Notes: generated by a model from the letters alone, not told the origin. A stretch of DNA of 64,000 nt from Verrucomicrobiaceae bacterium (GCA_016795365.1 JAEUHN010000005.1:240012-304011); one strand, 5' to 3'. Shown: positions 27,993-39,000, numbered from the stretch's first letter. Made by a program: numbers and translations.

Positions 27993-30900
27993 TTACTTAA
28001 TCGGCACCGCGACCGCCCGTCCGTCGCTGGTGGGTGTCCATTTGTAGCCGGGAGGAAGAACTCCTGCTTTGCGATCAGGATCAGAAGCGGTTTCACACCA
28101 GTTTGCCCAATCCTGCGGCCCACCATTGAGTTTGTTGCGAGTCATCACTTTGTTGTCACGCACAACGGTCATGTAGCTGCCCACTCGACTAACAGCGTTG
28201 CCATTCTTCCATCCACCTTTTGGAAGTGATCCGCTAGGTGAAGGAGGATCACTCACAGGTGGTTTTGGCGGCGTTGTTGCCACGGGCGTGGTGGGTGTCG
28301 ATGGCGTGTTGGATTTCTTCTTGTCATTCGAGGTTTTTCCATCGCCGTTTTGCTCTGGGCTTCCCGATGGATTCTCCCTCATGCGGGCTGCTGCGGCAGC
28401 TTCAGCTTGCTGAGTTTCTCTGATCTGTTGTCCTTCCTTCTTGATCATTTGATCCACGTCCTCAGTGATCGTGAAGTGCTTCAGTTCTCCAGACTTGGAA
28501 AGCGCATAGAGTTTGGAACGTTCGAACGACGTTCCTGTGAGCAAATCTCGTCCCTTGTCGTTGTAGGCAACCAAGGGTGGTTTGATGTTGGTATCGACGC
28601 GATACGAAAGACCATTTTCGCCAGGGATACCTTCCGACGAGAGCAGTTTCGCGGCATACGAGATGGGGTCCTCGCCCTTCGGTGCCGAGGGCACTTTGAC
28701 GTCGGTCTTCTTGCCGGATTCGTCGAGGTAGCTGAAGGTTTGGAGGTCGGAGATCCAACCTACGATCTGGCGTTTCTCAGGGAGGATCATGGTGACGTTG
28801 ACACCGACCTTTTTGAGATCGCCTTCGGGGACCTTTCCGCCTTTGACCCAATCTAACACGGGGACGATGACTGGCTTGTTCGTATAGGGGCTGGTGACCT
28901 TGTAAACGAACAGGGGGGCCTTTGCGTTGTAGCTGCCTGATGGCTCTGGCAACAGGTTAGGGCCACGCACCGGGAAGCTTGGATCAATGTTTTTCACCTT
29001 CTCGGGCATCACGGCGACTTTCATCCGCTTCGTCCCGGTGGCGGTTTCCACATCGTCTATCAATTCGACTCCTGGCTTCCACAGTTCCCAACCCACATTC
29101 CGAAATGGTAGTCCACTGACAGGGTTTTTCACCACGGGCAGTCCAGCGGCTATAACAGCATTGCGGTCGCCCACTTCGGCATCCATCAAGGGCAGATTCG
29201 TGGGGAGCTGAATCATCCGATTGCTATCGCTGATTCTGAATCCAGGGAGCCAGCGGCTGTGAGGCACCTTGACCAAGTTTCCGTCGGGATCAGAAACGGT
29301 GCCATCACGGTCAAGTGTGGCGATGAGATGACGTGGATTCTGGGCATCAAAGGTGGCCTGCTCAATGTAAGGAGGCACCGACGATGGAAGCTGGAAGAAG
29401 AGCTTGCTGGGGAGGTAGTCTGGTTCGCGGAGCTTGTGGCCAGGCAGCCAGTCCTTGGCGGCGATGCGCAGCAAGGGCGCTTTCTCATCACCGAAAGGAT
29501 CTTTGACATATCCAGAGTTGGATTCGCCTGCGGCCAGTTCAGCGATCACCTTGTCCAGCAGGAGGTTGGCGGCCTCATTGTTGCCGAGGACTGCCGCTTG
29601 CAGGTAGGCTTGGCGCACCTCGAGGATCTTCAAGTCGTTGTCGTTGTGCTGCTTGCGCAGCGCATTGGCGTGCTGGGTCCAGGCCGTCTCGCGGAGACCT
29701 TTATCGGCGGACGGGGAACGTGCCAGTTCGAAGAGCTTCGACTGCGCCTGAGAACCGATCGGGAGGCGGCTGCGGCCTTCGTCGAACAAGTCTTTGGTGA
29801 GCAGAGAGACATTGCTGGCCAGCCATTCGGAAGCGCGGCTGGCGGTCTCCGAGTGAGCCGATCCGAGGGCGTCGATGTAGGCGGACACCACCTTGCCATT
29901 GTTGGCCCTGGTCTTTTCCAGATGGGCAGCATACTTGAGCAATGACTGATCACGGAGAGCGGAGCCTTCTTTGCAGGCTTCGAGGAGCACCAGTTCGCAG
30001 AGGCTGTTGAGACGGGCGTCGTCAGCTGCCGACTTTACGATGAGGTCGAGGAAGTCGCTGTCGAGTTTGTTGGTCGCTTTGCGGACCTCAAACTGGTCCT
30101 TGAGGTTGGACTCGCGTTCCTTGGTCTTGGGCAGCTCTTCGACGAGAGCGGCGAGATAGCTTTCGGCGGCCTTGGCGTCCGTCTTGTCCTTCAGCCACTG
30201 GTCGCGAGGGCTGATGGGCTCGGATGGTGGCGTGGGCATGTCGCCCTTGTGATCGACCACTTCCTCAATGGGCTTGGGATCGTCTTTCTCTTTGCCCCCC
30301 GAGTTGTCGGGCGAGGAGGTGAATTTCCAGGCGATCCCACCCATGACCACGACGCCAGCAACGGTGGCGATGGCCCAGGGCATGATGTTTTTCTTCTCGG
30401 ACTCCAGCCACGCTGGCAGGGGCGAAGGCATTTGCACCTGACGTCCGCCGCACTTGACGATGGCACCGGCTTCCCAGTCAGTCTTGCGCTTGATCTCGAC
30501 CTCCGTCTTCTGGTCGTAGGGGGAGCGGATGCGATTCTTGCCTTCGGCGAGGATGGCGATGAGGGGGGGGAGCTGGCCGAGGATGATCTTCCGTCCGTCG
30601 GGGGAGGCGATGACCTTGTTGTCCTCCCAGTCGGAGGCCGGAACCTGGAGTGGCGAATCGGTGTAGGGGTCGGTGATCCAGCCAAGCCGGTTGTTGATGG
30701 GCTTTCCTACCAACTCGGGAAGCGGGGACGGGAGGACGAACTTGCGTGTCGTCGTCGCGCACGTGAGCACGTGCCCGGGCTTCCAGTCGCGGGGCAGAAC
30801 GCGGACTTCCTGCTTCGGATCAAAGGGGGAGCGGGCGACGGGTTCGCGTCCGATGAGGACACCTTCGCACAGCGGCAGGCCTTGAGGCAGGAGGTAGATG

Positions 30901-33900
30901 CGGGAGGTCTTGGGATCTTTGACTTTGGCACCGTCCATCCAGTCGATCGGGTCGAATGTCTGGACCTTGCCGGTGAAAGGCGAGATCGCAGACCGGGCCT
31001 TGTCCTTGGCTAGTTGGGCGACTGGCGGCGGGAGTTCGGTGCTGGGGAGCTTGAATCGTTTCTTGGTTTCCTGGCAGACGACTTCGTGCCCTTCGATCCA
31101 ATCCGCAATCGACACCGGCATCCAGGCCTTGGAGCCGAAGGGGGATTTCACTTCGCAAGGGCGTCCGAGCTGGACGACTCCAGTCAGCGGTGGGAGGCCT
31201 TTGGGCAGGACCACGCGGCGCTTGGTCTCGGGGCAAAGTATTTCACGTCCTTCAGTCCAGTCATCCGCTGCCACGGGGATGCGAGCCTTGTTGCCGTAGG
31301 GACTCTTGATGGACGCTTTCTGTTGACCATCCACCTGAGGATCGGTGCCAGCGAAGACGGCATCGGGCAGCGTGTCTGGCAGCAGGAAGGAGCGCTTCGT
31401 CGCACTGCAAACGATGGATGCGCCTGCGGTCCACTGGTCTGGCTGAACGTGCGTGAAGCTCTTCGGTGCGTAGGGGGACTCAGCTTCGGCACCTTCGGCA
31501 CGAACGCTGAGCGCGCGGAGGGGCGGAAGTTCTGCGGGCAGTTTGAACTGTCGGGTGCCCGTGGTCTGGGTTGATGACGGGACCCAGTCGGAGCCTTTGA
31601 TCTGGATGATTTCGCCGGTCGTTGAGAACGGATTGATCACGCTGCCAGGCTTGTCCTTGACCAGAGTGGCTTCAGGAATCCAGGCGCTCAGACGATTGGG
31701 CAAGGTGAACGGATGGCTGGAGAAGGGGCATTTCAGCAGCTTGCCCTCCACCCATTCTGCGGGCGTGATCTGATAGGGCTGGTCAGGAGCGAAGGGGCTG
31801 ATGACAAAGCCGGCGCGCTTGGAATCGGCACTCCCCACGAGCGTGGGGCGATTGGTGGGCAGGATGAAGCGCTTGCCACTCTCGGCACAGACGAGGGAGA
31901 TCGGCTGCGTATCGGGCTGCGCCCAAAGTTGTGGAGGAACCGCCTGCTTCTTCCCGGACAAGGGGCTCATTACCCACCCGGGTTCCCCTGAGATGAGCGT
32001 GCCGAGCACCTTGGGCTGACGCTTGATCGGGGTATCCAACTCGTGGCGTTTCCAGATGGCAGCGATTAGTTCAGGGGTCACACTCTTGTGCTTGCCCTTG
32101 AGCGCCGAGGCGGCTGCCGTTTCGTCCTCATTGGGATCGGCAGAGGCGGCGTATTGGACGGCCGCTTTTTCCAAGGCAAGGCTGGGGAACTTGTCATCAA
32201 CGGGCACCCGGAATCGTCTCTTGGTGACCGGGCAGGTGACGAGAGCGCCGGGCTTCCAGGTGGCTTCGGTGAGTTCCACCTGGCCGCCGCCGGAAAAGCA
32301 GCTTTTGACGTAGCCTGGCAGGCCGGGAATCCAGCTGCCGTCCATGATCCACTCTTCCAGTTCGGCAGGCAGTGCGAAGATGCGATTGGTGACCGGGCAG
32401 GTGAACTCTTTGCCTTTCACCCAATCGTCAATCGGCACGACAAGTTCGAAATCGACCTCGGAGTCGGGACTCGCTTCCGGGGCGAACGGCGATTTGACCA
32501 AGCCCGGTTGTCCAGGGGTCAGGATGGCATGCAGGGCGGGAAGGTGGTCGCCGAGCTTGAAGCGTTCGCCCGTGGCCGGGCAGGTAAGCACTTCGCCTGG
32601 CACCCAGTGAAGGGCGTCCACCTTGACTGTCTTCGATGGATCGTAGGGGCTGACGGCGATGCCGGGCCTGTCCTTGAGGACAGTGCCATTGGGGATCGGC
32701 AGGTTCGGTGGCAGCAGGAAGGTAACCCCTTTGTCCGGGCAGACCACTTCGCGACCAGGGAGCCAGCGAGTGATTGGCACGTCCACCTCTTTGGAGGTGA
32801 ACGGGGACAAAATGCGCCCCGGCTTGCCAGGGATCACCCGGCCCATCAGAGCGGGGAGTTGAGCAGGAAGTTTGGCTAGGCGGCCCGAAGGCGGACATTT
32901 GATCGAGTTGCCCGCATGCCAGTCCTCTGGGACAACCACCCACCGTTGCTGTGGCTGATAGGGGCTGGCCACTTCACGGCTGGATGGATCGAAGGTGGTG
33001 ATCTCCGCTTCCCATTGTTCGACGACCTGAGGGAGTAGTAGTTTCTGCTTGGTCTGGGTGCAGACGACTTCCTTCCCGGCGATCCAGTCCACGGGGCTCA
33101 AGGTCCATGGGGCATTAGGCACGTAAGGCGATTCGATCCATCCGGGGCGCTGTGCGCTTGCGATCGCTTCGAGCGGCGGGAGGTTGGACGGCAGCAGAAA
33201 GGGAAGTCCTGTGGTGGGGCAAATGACTTTGGCACCAGGGATCCAGTTGATCGGCTCCACTCGGATCGGCGGTGCCGATGGTGCATAGAAACTGAGGGCA
33301 CGACCATTGCTGCCCGGAGGGACAATGCCCTCGGGATAGGGCAGTTCTTTGGGGAGGACAAAGGCGTGGCCCGTCTCCTTGCAGGGAATGACCTCTCCCG
33401 GGTGCCAGTTAGTCCAAGCAACCTCCTGCTCGTTGCCAGTGAAAGGGCTGACCACGAACTTGGGACGATTGACGTCTCCTTCGAACCAGCCGCGGCTCTC
33501 CATCGGGAAGAACCACCATACTCCTGTTTGAGAACACTGGATGAACTCCGCCGTGGCCCATGTGATGGGATCCACTTCTTGAAGGAAGTCGCCCAGGCGA
33601 AGCAGGCCGACACTGACGATCTCGCAGGCCTTGGCTTCGCGGGCCTCTCGAGCGGAAGGACCTCTGCTGTCATCAGCGGTGAGTCCCTTCGAGGTGGTGC
33701 TGATGCCCCTCGTGCTGCGGCTCACCGATCCGCCAGCACTTCTGCTGCCAGTGGCAATCCGAGAAGATCCCATGGAGGTCCCGGACCCGCGGTTGGTCTT
33801 GGGCGGAGGCTGAGGAACAGGTGGTGCCGTAGTTCCCGAAACGGACACACCCTCATTGGCGCACAGTTCGTTGAGAATCAGCGTGACTGACGGCCAGGGT

Positions 33901-35708
33901 TTGCGGCGGCAAAGCAGATCGCGGATCAAATTGTTGGAGGTCATCTCCAGGCTGGCCGTGGGGATGTAACCCGACGGTAGCGTCTCGGCGATCTCTGGCA
34001 CGTCAGATCCCGTGAGCGTGCGGTAGATGAGACGGAGGAATCCCGAGACCGGATGACGAAGGGTGTCAGCCAGGATGAATGATGAGCCCGAGACTCCGAT
34101 CGAAGCCATGACCGAGGCCATGCTCGACATGGAGGCTGACGAGTCCGAACCGGGCACAGGTGGCACCCACATGCCGCTAAACTGCACTCGAAGGTCCTCC
34201 CAGTCAGCCAATGGTGTGTTCAGCAACTGCCGCTCGTTCAGAGGGGCATCTTGCGTTCCCGGTTTGATCCACACCTGCTCGCAAGCGAGCGAAATTTTGT
34301 CCCAACCGTGGGCAATGAGGTAATCCATCGTCTCGGCGATGGGGCGGAACACGACTTCAGCCTCGTGGAAAGTCAGAGGGCGTTTGCTGGCAGATCGCGT
34401 CTGAATGACCGAAGCAAGCGAGGGGCCCGTCGGTGCATCTTCGGCAAAAGCCAGCACGTCCACGCATTCGACGATCTCCCGGAAGCGCAGGAGGCTGGTT
34501 GGCACATCGGGTCTGCGCAGCTCCTTGGCTAGGATCGACAGCTTGGTGATCACGTCGTCCAGATCATTCCGCACGTGATTCGTGTCGAGGTCCTCCACCA
34601 GAGTCAGCCGGACGGATTCGCCCGACGCTTTATGCCGCGCAACGTAGTGACTGCGACCGCTGTTGGATGCATTGGGATCGAACTCGTAAAGGGAGGCCAG
34701 AGGCTCGCGCGAGACCACGACTGGGGAATTGGAGGAGGTGCCTTGAGAGGCCTTCTCCAGGTATCGCGTGAGGGCGATGGAAAGTTCCTTGGCATTGGCG
34801 TAGCGATCGTTGGGACGCTTGGCCACCATCTTGGAAAGGATGGACCGGAACTCGGGGCTGAGGCGTGGAGGCAAACGCTTTTCGTGCGCCTCCTCATCCA
34901 GGTGCCGCTCCATCGCATCATGAGGATGCTTTAACTCGTCTCCACGCTCATCAAGGAGCGGGCCGCGACCCTGCACCAGATACCACAAGGTCATGCCCAA
35001 GGCATAGATGTCCGTCCGTCCGTCGATGTCTGCTTGTTCCCTGATTTGTTCGGGGCTCGCATACATGGGCGAGCCCACGAACTTGTTCTGCGGGGCTGCT
35101 CCAGCCGCGCTCTGGGCATTGAGCGTTGTGCCCACCAAACCGAAGTCAACCACACGGCAGATACTGGGGTCGTCCTCAAGCATCTGAGTCAACTGGTCCA
35201 GAGTAATCTCTGGAGGCAGATCTTCAGCCAGCATGACATTCGTCGGCTTGATGTCCCGGTGGACGTGCTGCTCACGATGCACAAGCTGGAGCCCCGAGGC
35301 TACCTGGAGGCCGATCACAGCGGCCACACGTTCGGGAAGCGGGCCGAAACGTTTGACCAGCTTGGCCAGATCGCCACCAAGGCAAAGATCCATCGCAAAG
35401 AAGATCTCCTTCGTTTCCTTGTCTTCACCGGCTTTGATGCAGCGGATGAGATTGGCGTGCCTGAGTTTCGAAAGCGCAGACAATTCCTGCAGGCACTGAA
35501 GCCTTTTGGCCGGATTGATTCGCAGGCTTGGGTTGAGCACTTTCAGAGCAACCCTTTCCTCGATCTGTCCGCCAGCGACGATATCGATACGGACGGCTTC
35601 GAAGGTCTTGCCGAAGCTTCCTTCGCCCAGCAAACGCGGGCGACCTTCGGCAGCACCTACGATCTTGAATTCACCATATTCGGGTCGGGATCCCCAGGCT
35701 GATGACAT
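27993..35708 (-). CDS. Giant membrane Ser/Thr protein kinase with about 19 tandem repeats (2571 aa)
   Basis: Hanks-type kinase. Residues 26-317: glycine loop GEGSFG (28-33), VALK with K56, HRDIKPTN (HRD 150-152), DFG 188-190, YASPEQ (217-221), so catalytically complete. About 337-560 looks like a degenerate second kinase fold without HRD or DFG. A Ser/Thr/Gly-rich linker follows, then about 19 repeats from about 700 to 1765. Each has the pattern SP(F/Y)...V..xxW.PG..V.CP.T...F.LP..LPP, for example VEPINWIPGAKVICPTTG. One membrane helix (NIMPWAIATVAGVVVMGG, near 1775-1797) is followed by a 770-aa extracytoplasmic part. This has a helical segment, a few more diverged repeats (KDWLPGHKLREPDYLP; SRWLPGFRISDSN) and a C-terminal module shared with the next gene. 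First gene of the leftward operon, divergent from a second kinase. Ligand and substrates are unknown. Confidence 0.85.
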   Translation of the reverse strand: MSSAWGSRPEYGEFKIVGAAEGRPRLLGEGSFGKTFEAVRIDIVAGGQIEERVALKVLNPSLRINPAKRLQCLQELSALSKLRHANLIRCIKAGEDKETKEIFFAMDLCLGGDLAKLVKRFGPLPERVAAVIGLQVASGLQLVHREQHVHRDIKPTNVMLAEDLPPEITLDQLTQMLEDDPSICRVVDFGLVGTTLNAQSAAGAAPQNKFVGSPMYASPEQIREQADIDGRTDIYALGMTLWYLVQGRGPLLDERGDELKHPHDAMERHLDEEAHEKRLPPRLSPEFRSILSKMVAKRPNDRYANAKELSIALTRYLEKASQGTSSNSPVVVSREPLASLYEFDPNASNSGRSHYVARHKASGESVRLTLVEDLDTNHVRNDLDDVITKLSILAKELRRPDVPTSLLRFREIVECVDVLAFAEDAPTGPSLASVIQTRSASKRPLTFHEAEVVFRPIAETMDYLIAHGWDKISLACEQVWIKPGTQDAPLNERQLLNTPLADWEDLRVQFSGMWVPPVPGSDSSASMSSMASVMASIGVSGSSFILADTLRHPVSGFLRLIYRTLTGSDVPEIAETLPSGYIPTASLEMTSNNLIRDLLCRRKPWPSVTLILNELCANEGVSVSGTTAPPVPQPPPKTNRGSGTSMGSSRIATGSRSAGGSVSRSTRGISTTSKGLTADDSRGPSAREAREAKACEIVSVGLLRLGDFLQEVDPITWATAEFIQCSQTGVWWFFPMESRGWFEGDVNRPKFVVSPFTGNEQEVAWTNWHPGEVIPCKETGHAFVLPKELPYPEGIVPPGSNGRALSFYAPSAPPIRVEPINWIPGAKVICPTTGLPFLLPSNLPPLEAIASAQRPGWIESPYVPNAPWTLSPVDWIAGKEVVCTQTKQKLLLPQVVEQWEAEITTFDPSSREVASPYQPQQRWVVVPEDWHAGNSIKCPPSGRLAKLPAQLPALMGRVIPGKPGRILSPFTSKEVDVPITRWLPGREVVCPDKGVTFLLPPNLPIPNGTVLKDRPGIAVSPYDPSKTVKVDALHWVPGEVLTCPATGERFKLGDHLPALHAILTPGQPGLVKSPFAPEASPDSEVDFELVVPIDDWVKGKEFTCPVTNRIFALPAELEEWIMDGSWIPGLPGYVKSCFSGGGQVELTEATWKPGALVTCPVTKRRFRVPVDDKFPSLALEKAAVQYAASADPNEDETAAASALKGKHKSVTPELIAAIWKRHELDTPIKRQPKVLGTLISGEPGWVMSPLSGKKQAVPPQLWAQPDTQPISLVCAESGKRFILPTNRPTLVGSADSKRAGFVISPFAPDQPYQITPAEWVEGKLLKCPFSSHPFTLPNRLSAWIPEATLVKDKPGSVINPFSTTGEIIQIKGSDWVPSSTQTTGTRQFKLPAELPPLRALSVRAEGAEAESPYAPKSFTHVQPDQWTAGASIVCSATKRSFLLPDTLPDAVFAGTDPQVDGQQKASIKSPYGNKARIPVAADDWTEGREILCPETKRRVVLPKGLPPLTGVVQLGRPCEVKSPFGSKAWMPVSIADWIEGHEVVCQETKKRFKLPSTELPPPVAQLAKDKARSAISPFTGKVQTFDPIDWMDGAKVKDPKTSRIYLLPQGLPLCEGVLIGREPVARSPFDPKQEVRVLPRDWKPGHVLTCATTTRKFVLPSPLPELVGKPINNRLGWITDPYTDSPLQVPASDWEDNKVIASPDGRKIILGQLPPLIAILAEGKNRIRSPYDQKTEVEIKRKTDWEAGAIVKCGGRQVQMPSPLPAWLESEKKNIMPWAIATVAGVVVMGGIAWKFTSSPDNSGGKEKDDPKPIEEVVDHKGDMPTPPSEPISPRDQWLKDKTDAKAAESYLAALVEELPKTKERESNLKDQFEVRKATNKLDSDFLDLIVKSAADDARLNSLCELVLLEACKEGSALRDQSLLKYAAHLEKTRANNGKVVSAYIDALGSAHSETASRASEWLASNVSLLTKDLFDEGRSRLPIGSQAQSKLFELARSPSADKGLRETAWTQHANALRKQHNDNDLKILEVRQAYLQAAVLGNNEAANLLLDKVIAELAAGESNSGYVKDPFGDEKAPLLRIAAKDWLPGHKLREPDYLPSKLFFQLPSSVPPYIEQATFDAQNPRHLIATLDRDGTVSDPDGNLVKVPHSRWLPGFRISDSNRMIQLPTNLPLMDAEVGDRNAVIAAGLPVVKNPVSGLPFRNVGWELWKPGVELIDDVETATGTKRMKVAVMPEKVKNIDPSFPVRGPNLLPEPSGSYNAKAPLFVYKVTSPYTNKPVIVPVLDWVKGGKVPEGDLKKVGVNVTMILPEKRQIVGWISDLQTFSYLDESGKKTDVKVPSAPKGEDPISYAAKLLSSEGIPGENGLSYRVDTNIKPPLVAYNDKGRDLLTGTSFERSKLYALSKSGELKHFTITEDVDQMIKKEGQQIRETQQAEAAAAARMRENPSGSPEQNGDGKTSNDKKKSNTPSTPTTPVATTPPKPPVSDPPSPSGSLPKGGWKNGNAVSRVGSYMTVVRDNKVMTRNKLNGGPQDWANWCETASDPDRKAGVLPPGYKWTPTSDGRAVAVPIK
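27998..28225 (-). repeat. Module C copy 2 (C-terminus of the giant kinase)
   Basis: Direct repeat of 27058-27285. It encodes GWKNGNAVSRVGSYMTVVRD, NKVMTRNKLNGGPQDW and GVLPPGYKWTPTSDGRA at the extreme extracytoplasmic end of the kinase. Confidence 0.75.
30405..33600 (-). repeat. Coding region of about 19 tandem protein repeats in the giant kinase
   Basis: The translated frame repeats roughly every 50-65 residues. The hallmark is W.PG..V.CP.T...F.LP followed by LPPL, a variable stretch with PG, and SPF or SPY. Examples: INWIPGAKVICPTTGLPFLL, TRWLPGREVVCPDKGVTFLL, RDWKPGHVLTCATTTRKFVL. Most units keep one Trp and one Cys. DNA identity between units is low, so the array is old. All units lie on the cytoplasmic side, between the kinase domains and the membrane helix. 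Confidence 0.8.
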
Positions 35709-36048
35709 AGTGGACAGAATGGGAAGGGTTGGAATTGGAGACGTGGAATTCTACTACGGAGCGAGCGACGGGCTCTACATAAAAGAACGAATGAGGAAAA
35801 CACTGTTCGTCCGGGTGTGCAACTGAACTTGAGAAGGCCTTTGCATCCTGTGCATGGCGGTTGTCGAGAGTCGAAACGTGTTGAGCAGATCAGGCTGTCG
35901 TGGATGAATGATCGGCGGGAGGCGAAGACGGAGGTATAGCTTCAGGGTGCTCATCCCGGGTTCTCCCAGGGCAGGAAGGAGACGTTTTAGAGAAAATTTT
36001 TGTGGAAGGTGGGTTACGGGTCTGCGTAGGCTTGCTGCCCGATTGAAC
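35709..36048. promoter_or_regulatory. 340-bp divergent intergenic region between the two kinase genes
   Basis: No gene is supported here. It must hold promoters for the leftward three-gene operon and the rightward ten-gene series. I could not pick convincing -35/-10 pairs; the stretch TTTTAGAGAAAATTTTTGTGG (about 35988-36005) is the most AT-rich part and sits 40-60 bases before the rightward start, a plausible promoter position. Confidence 0.4.
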
Positions 36049-39000
36049 ATGGAGAACAACCAGAATAGCGACGACGACCCGACGACCATACGGGGGGACT
36101 CTGCCCAGCCCCCCGAGAGGCCGAACGATTCGGATGCTACACTCGAGCGCTTCGAAGCATTGTTCGATCTGGGCTTCCCCGACGATGATGCAACGCCGAA
36201 GCCACCAGCTCAGACGTGGAGCCCGGCCCGCAATTTGCGAATTGGTCGTTACGTGCTGATCGAACCCCTCGGTGAGGGGGGATGCGGTATTGTTTGGAAG
36301 GCGGAGCAGCGTGACGACATTCGTCGGAAAGTGGCCCTCAAATTCATCAAGCCGGGCATGGACTCCCGGCAGATCATAGCTCGCTTTGAAGCGGAGCGTC
36401 AGGCGCTGGCGGTCATGGACCACCCTGGTATCGCAAAGGTATTGGATGCGGGGACGACGCCGGATGGCCGCCCCTACTTTGTCATGGAGTTGGTGAACGG
36501 ACCCGCGATCACTGAATACTGCGATCGGGAGACTCTGACTGTCGAAGAGCGGTTGAAGCTGTTCGGTCAGGTTTGTCAGGCTGTCCAGCACGCCCATACC
36601 AAAGCGATTCTTCACCGCGATTTGAAGCCATCGAACATCCTCGTGGAGGTGAAGGACGGGCAGTTGAATCCGAAGATCATAGATTTTGGCATCGCCAAAG
36701 CTTTGGGCCCCACTTCGCTGACAGGCACGCGCACCGTGAGTTTTGTCACAGGCCGATGGATGATTTTGGGGACCCCTTACTACATGAGTCCAGAGCAAGC
36801 CGGGAGTGCTCACGATGTGGATGCATGCTCAGACACGTTCTCCCTGGGTGTGATTTTGTTTGAGCTTTTGACGGGTCAGACCCCGATTCCACCACGCTCA
36901 TTGGACAATCTCCCTCCTGACGAAGTCTTCAGAAGGGTGCGTGACTTTGATGTGGTGAGACCAAGTTCTTTGTTTGATTCCTCAACTCCATCGTCGCAAC
37001 AGTCCTCCGTTGCCGAGCGGCGCATGAGCACGCCGAAGCGCCTCTGGCAAGAGCTTCGAGGAGACCTTGACTGGATTGTTCTCAAAGCACTAGAGAGTGA
37101 TAGAAGCAGGAGATACGTCAGCGCGATTGAGTTGGCGCAAGACATCTCGCGACACCTCAATCACGAGGTCGTGCAGGCACGGCAGCCGACGCCCATGTAT
37201 GTGCTCGGACGACTGATTCGTCGAAACAAGGCGGTCTTCGTGTCGGGCTCAGTCATCGCCCTCGCGATTGTGGCAGGGGTGACATCGACGGCGTGGGCTT
37301 ACGTGAAGCGCGCCGAGGAGCGTTTGCGTGCCATGGATGCCGAAGCGCGCAGTTCTGCCGAGCAGAACAAGCGGCAGCGGGTTTCCGGATTTCTAGCGAC
37401 CATTTTCGAAGATATCACGCTCCAAAGAAACAGCGTTCTCGCTCCTGACGCTCTTCGCGCCCTGCTCCGGGCCGCCGATGAACGGCGCATCGATCGTCTG
37501 CAAGGAGTGCCAGAGATTGATTATGCCGTTTCGATGATGCTGGCGAACGCAAGGCTGGAGGTCAACGACCTTAGGCGGGCACTGGCTCACTTTGAGCACG
37601 CATTGACTACCTTGAGAAAGGCGGAGGAGGTGGACGTGGTGGACGAGTGTCGGTGCTTGCGAATGATTTGTCGTTGCAAGCTGCAGCTTGTGGAAGAGCA
37701 GGGGTGGCGATGGGAGGTTGGCCCCGACCTTCCTCGGATCGAGAATGCTATCAGAGTGTTTCAGGCACTGTCGGAAGGCTATGAGGAAGATCTGTGGGAT
37801 TGCGTTGCTCTGAAGGTCGCCATGCTGCGAGTCATGGGGAACGGACACGCGGCAGAAGCGGAACTGAAGGTGGTGATGAGCGGAGCAAGTCGCGATAGTG
37901 TGCTGAAGACACGTGCATCGGCTTTGATTTACCGAGAAGAGGCATTGCTGGCAGCAGCAGCCGGACGCTATGTTGAGGCGGAGGACGCACTCGAATCGGC
38001 TGAAACGCTGCTCAAGGGAGACCCCTCCAGATCCGTCAATCAGGTCAAGCTCATAGCGGCCGACATGGATCGCATCCGGCTCGACTGGCTCTTGAAGAAA
38101 GGTGATTTTGCGGGGGCTACAGCCAGTTCTGACAACGAAATGAGGAGCCGACGTGAGGTTCTTGGCTTTGACGATCCCTTTGCTGTTCGTCGAGCCGCCG
38201 GGGTGAAGTTACGTGCCGGCAATAATCAACAGGCCGCAGCCCAATTGCAGTCGGCGCTGGAGCAGTTAGAATCTGCCTTTGATGAGGCGAAAGAAAGTTA
38301 CCTGCTTGATGCGCAAATTCAGATTCTCAGAGACTTGAGGACAGCGGCCGGTGCAAGCGGAGGCCGGATCAGCGAGGACCTCGTCAATTACAGCATCAAG
38401 CTGGCCAAGGTGCTGGTCAGGGCTTCTGAGGTAGTGGCCGCACATGACGCGCAAAAAAACGCCCTGATCGCCGAAGCAGAAGGGCTGCTGACAGATGATC
38501 TGGGCGCGTCTGCTGGTTCCGGCGTCGAAGCTGCTGAGTTTTTCACCGCGCGGGCCGATGTCCTGATTTATAAAGGTGATCTTCATCGGGCGGCTCTCGA
38601 TTATCGAAGTGCTGACAGACTCGATCCCGCAAACACATCGCATCGAATTCGAGCTGCGATCTGCCATCTCAGCAGTGGCGATCAGCAGGCTTACAAAAGC
38701 GATTGCGACGAACTCGTTGCCCGCCTGGAAGTGCCCGTTGAGGCTGATGACCTTATTGAGATTTGCAGTGCGGTCATGCTTTCGCCCGCAATCGAAAAAA
38801 ACCAGCTGGAGACTCTCGATTTTAAACTCAAGAACTCGCAAGGGTTAGGGGCAGCCGACAGCGATCGAGTGGCCTTTGCTATGGGCCTGCTGGAGCTTCG
38901 ATCCAATGATTGGCGGGCCTCACGCGACTGGCTGGGAGCTGCCCGCAATTCACATCATCCCGGCATCGCGTTGGCCGCTGAGATCACCGCATCAATGGCG

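Noticed and set aside
32088..32879. 263-codon plus frame within the kinase repeats
   Set aside because: Antisense to the repeat array; its Gly/Arg/Phe-rich translation mirrors the repeats.
30405..33600. Periodic repeats considered as a CRISPR or DNA tandem array
   Set aside because: Periodicity exists at protein level only; DNA units are diverged and variable in length with no constant spacers.
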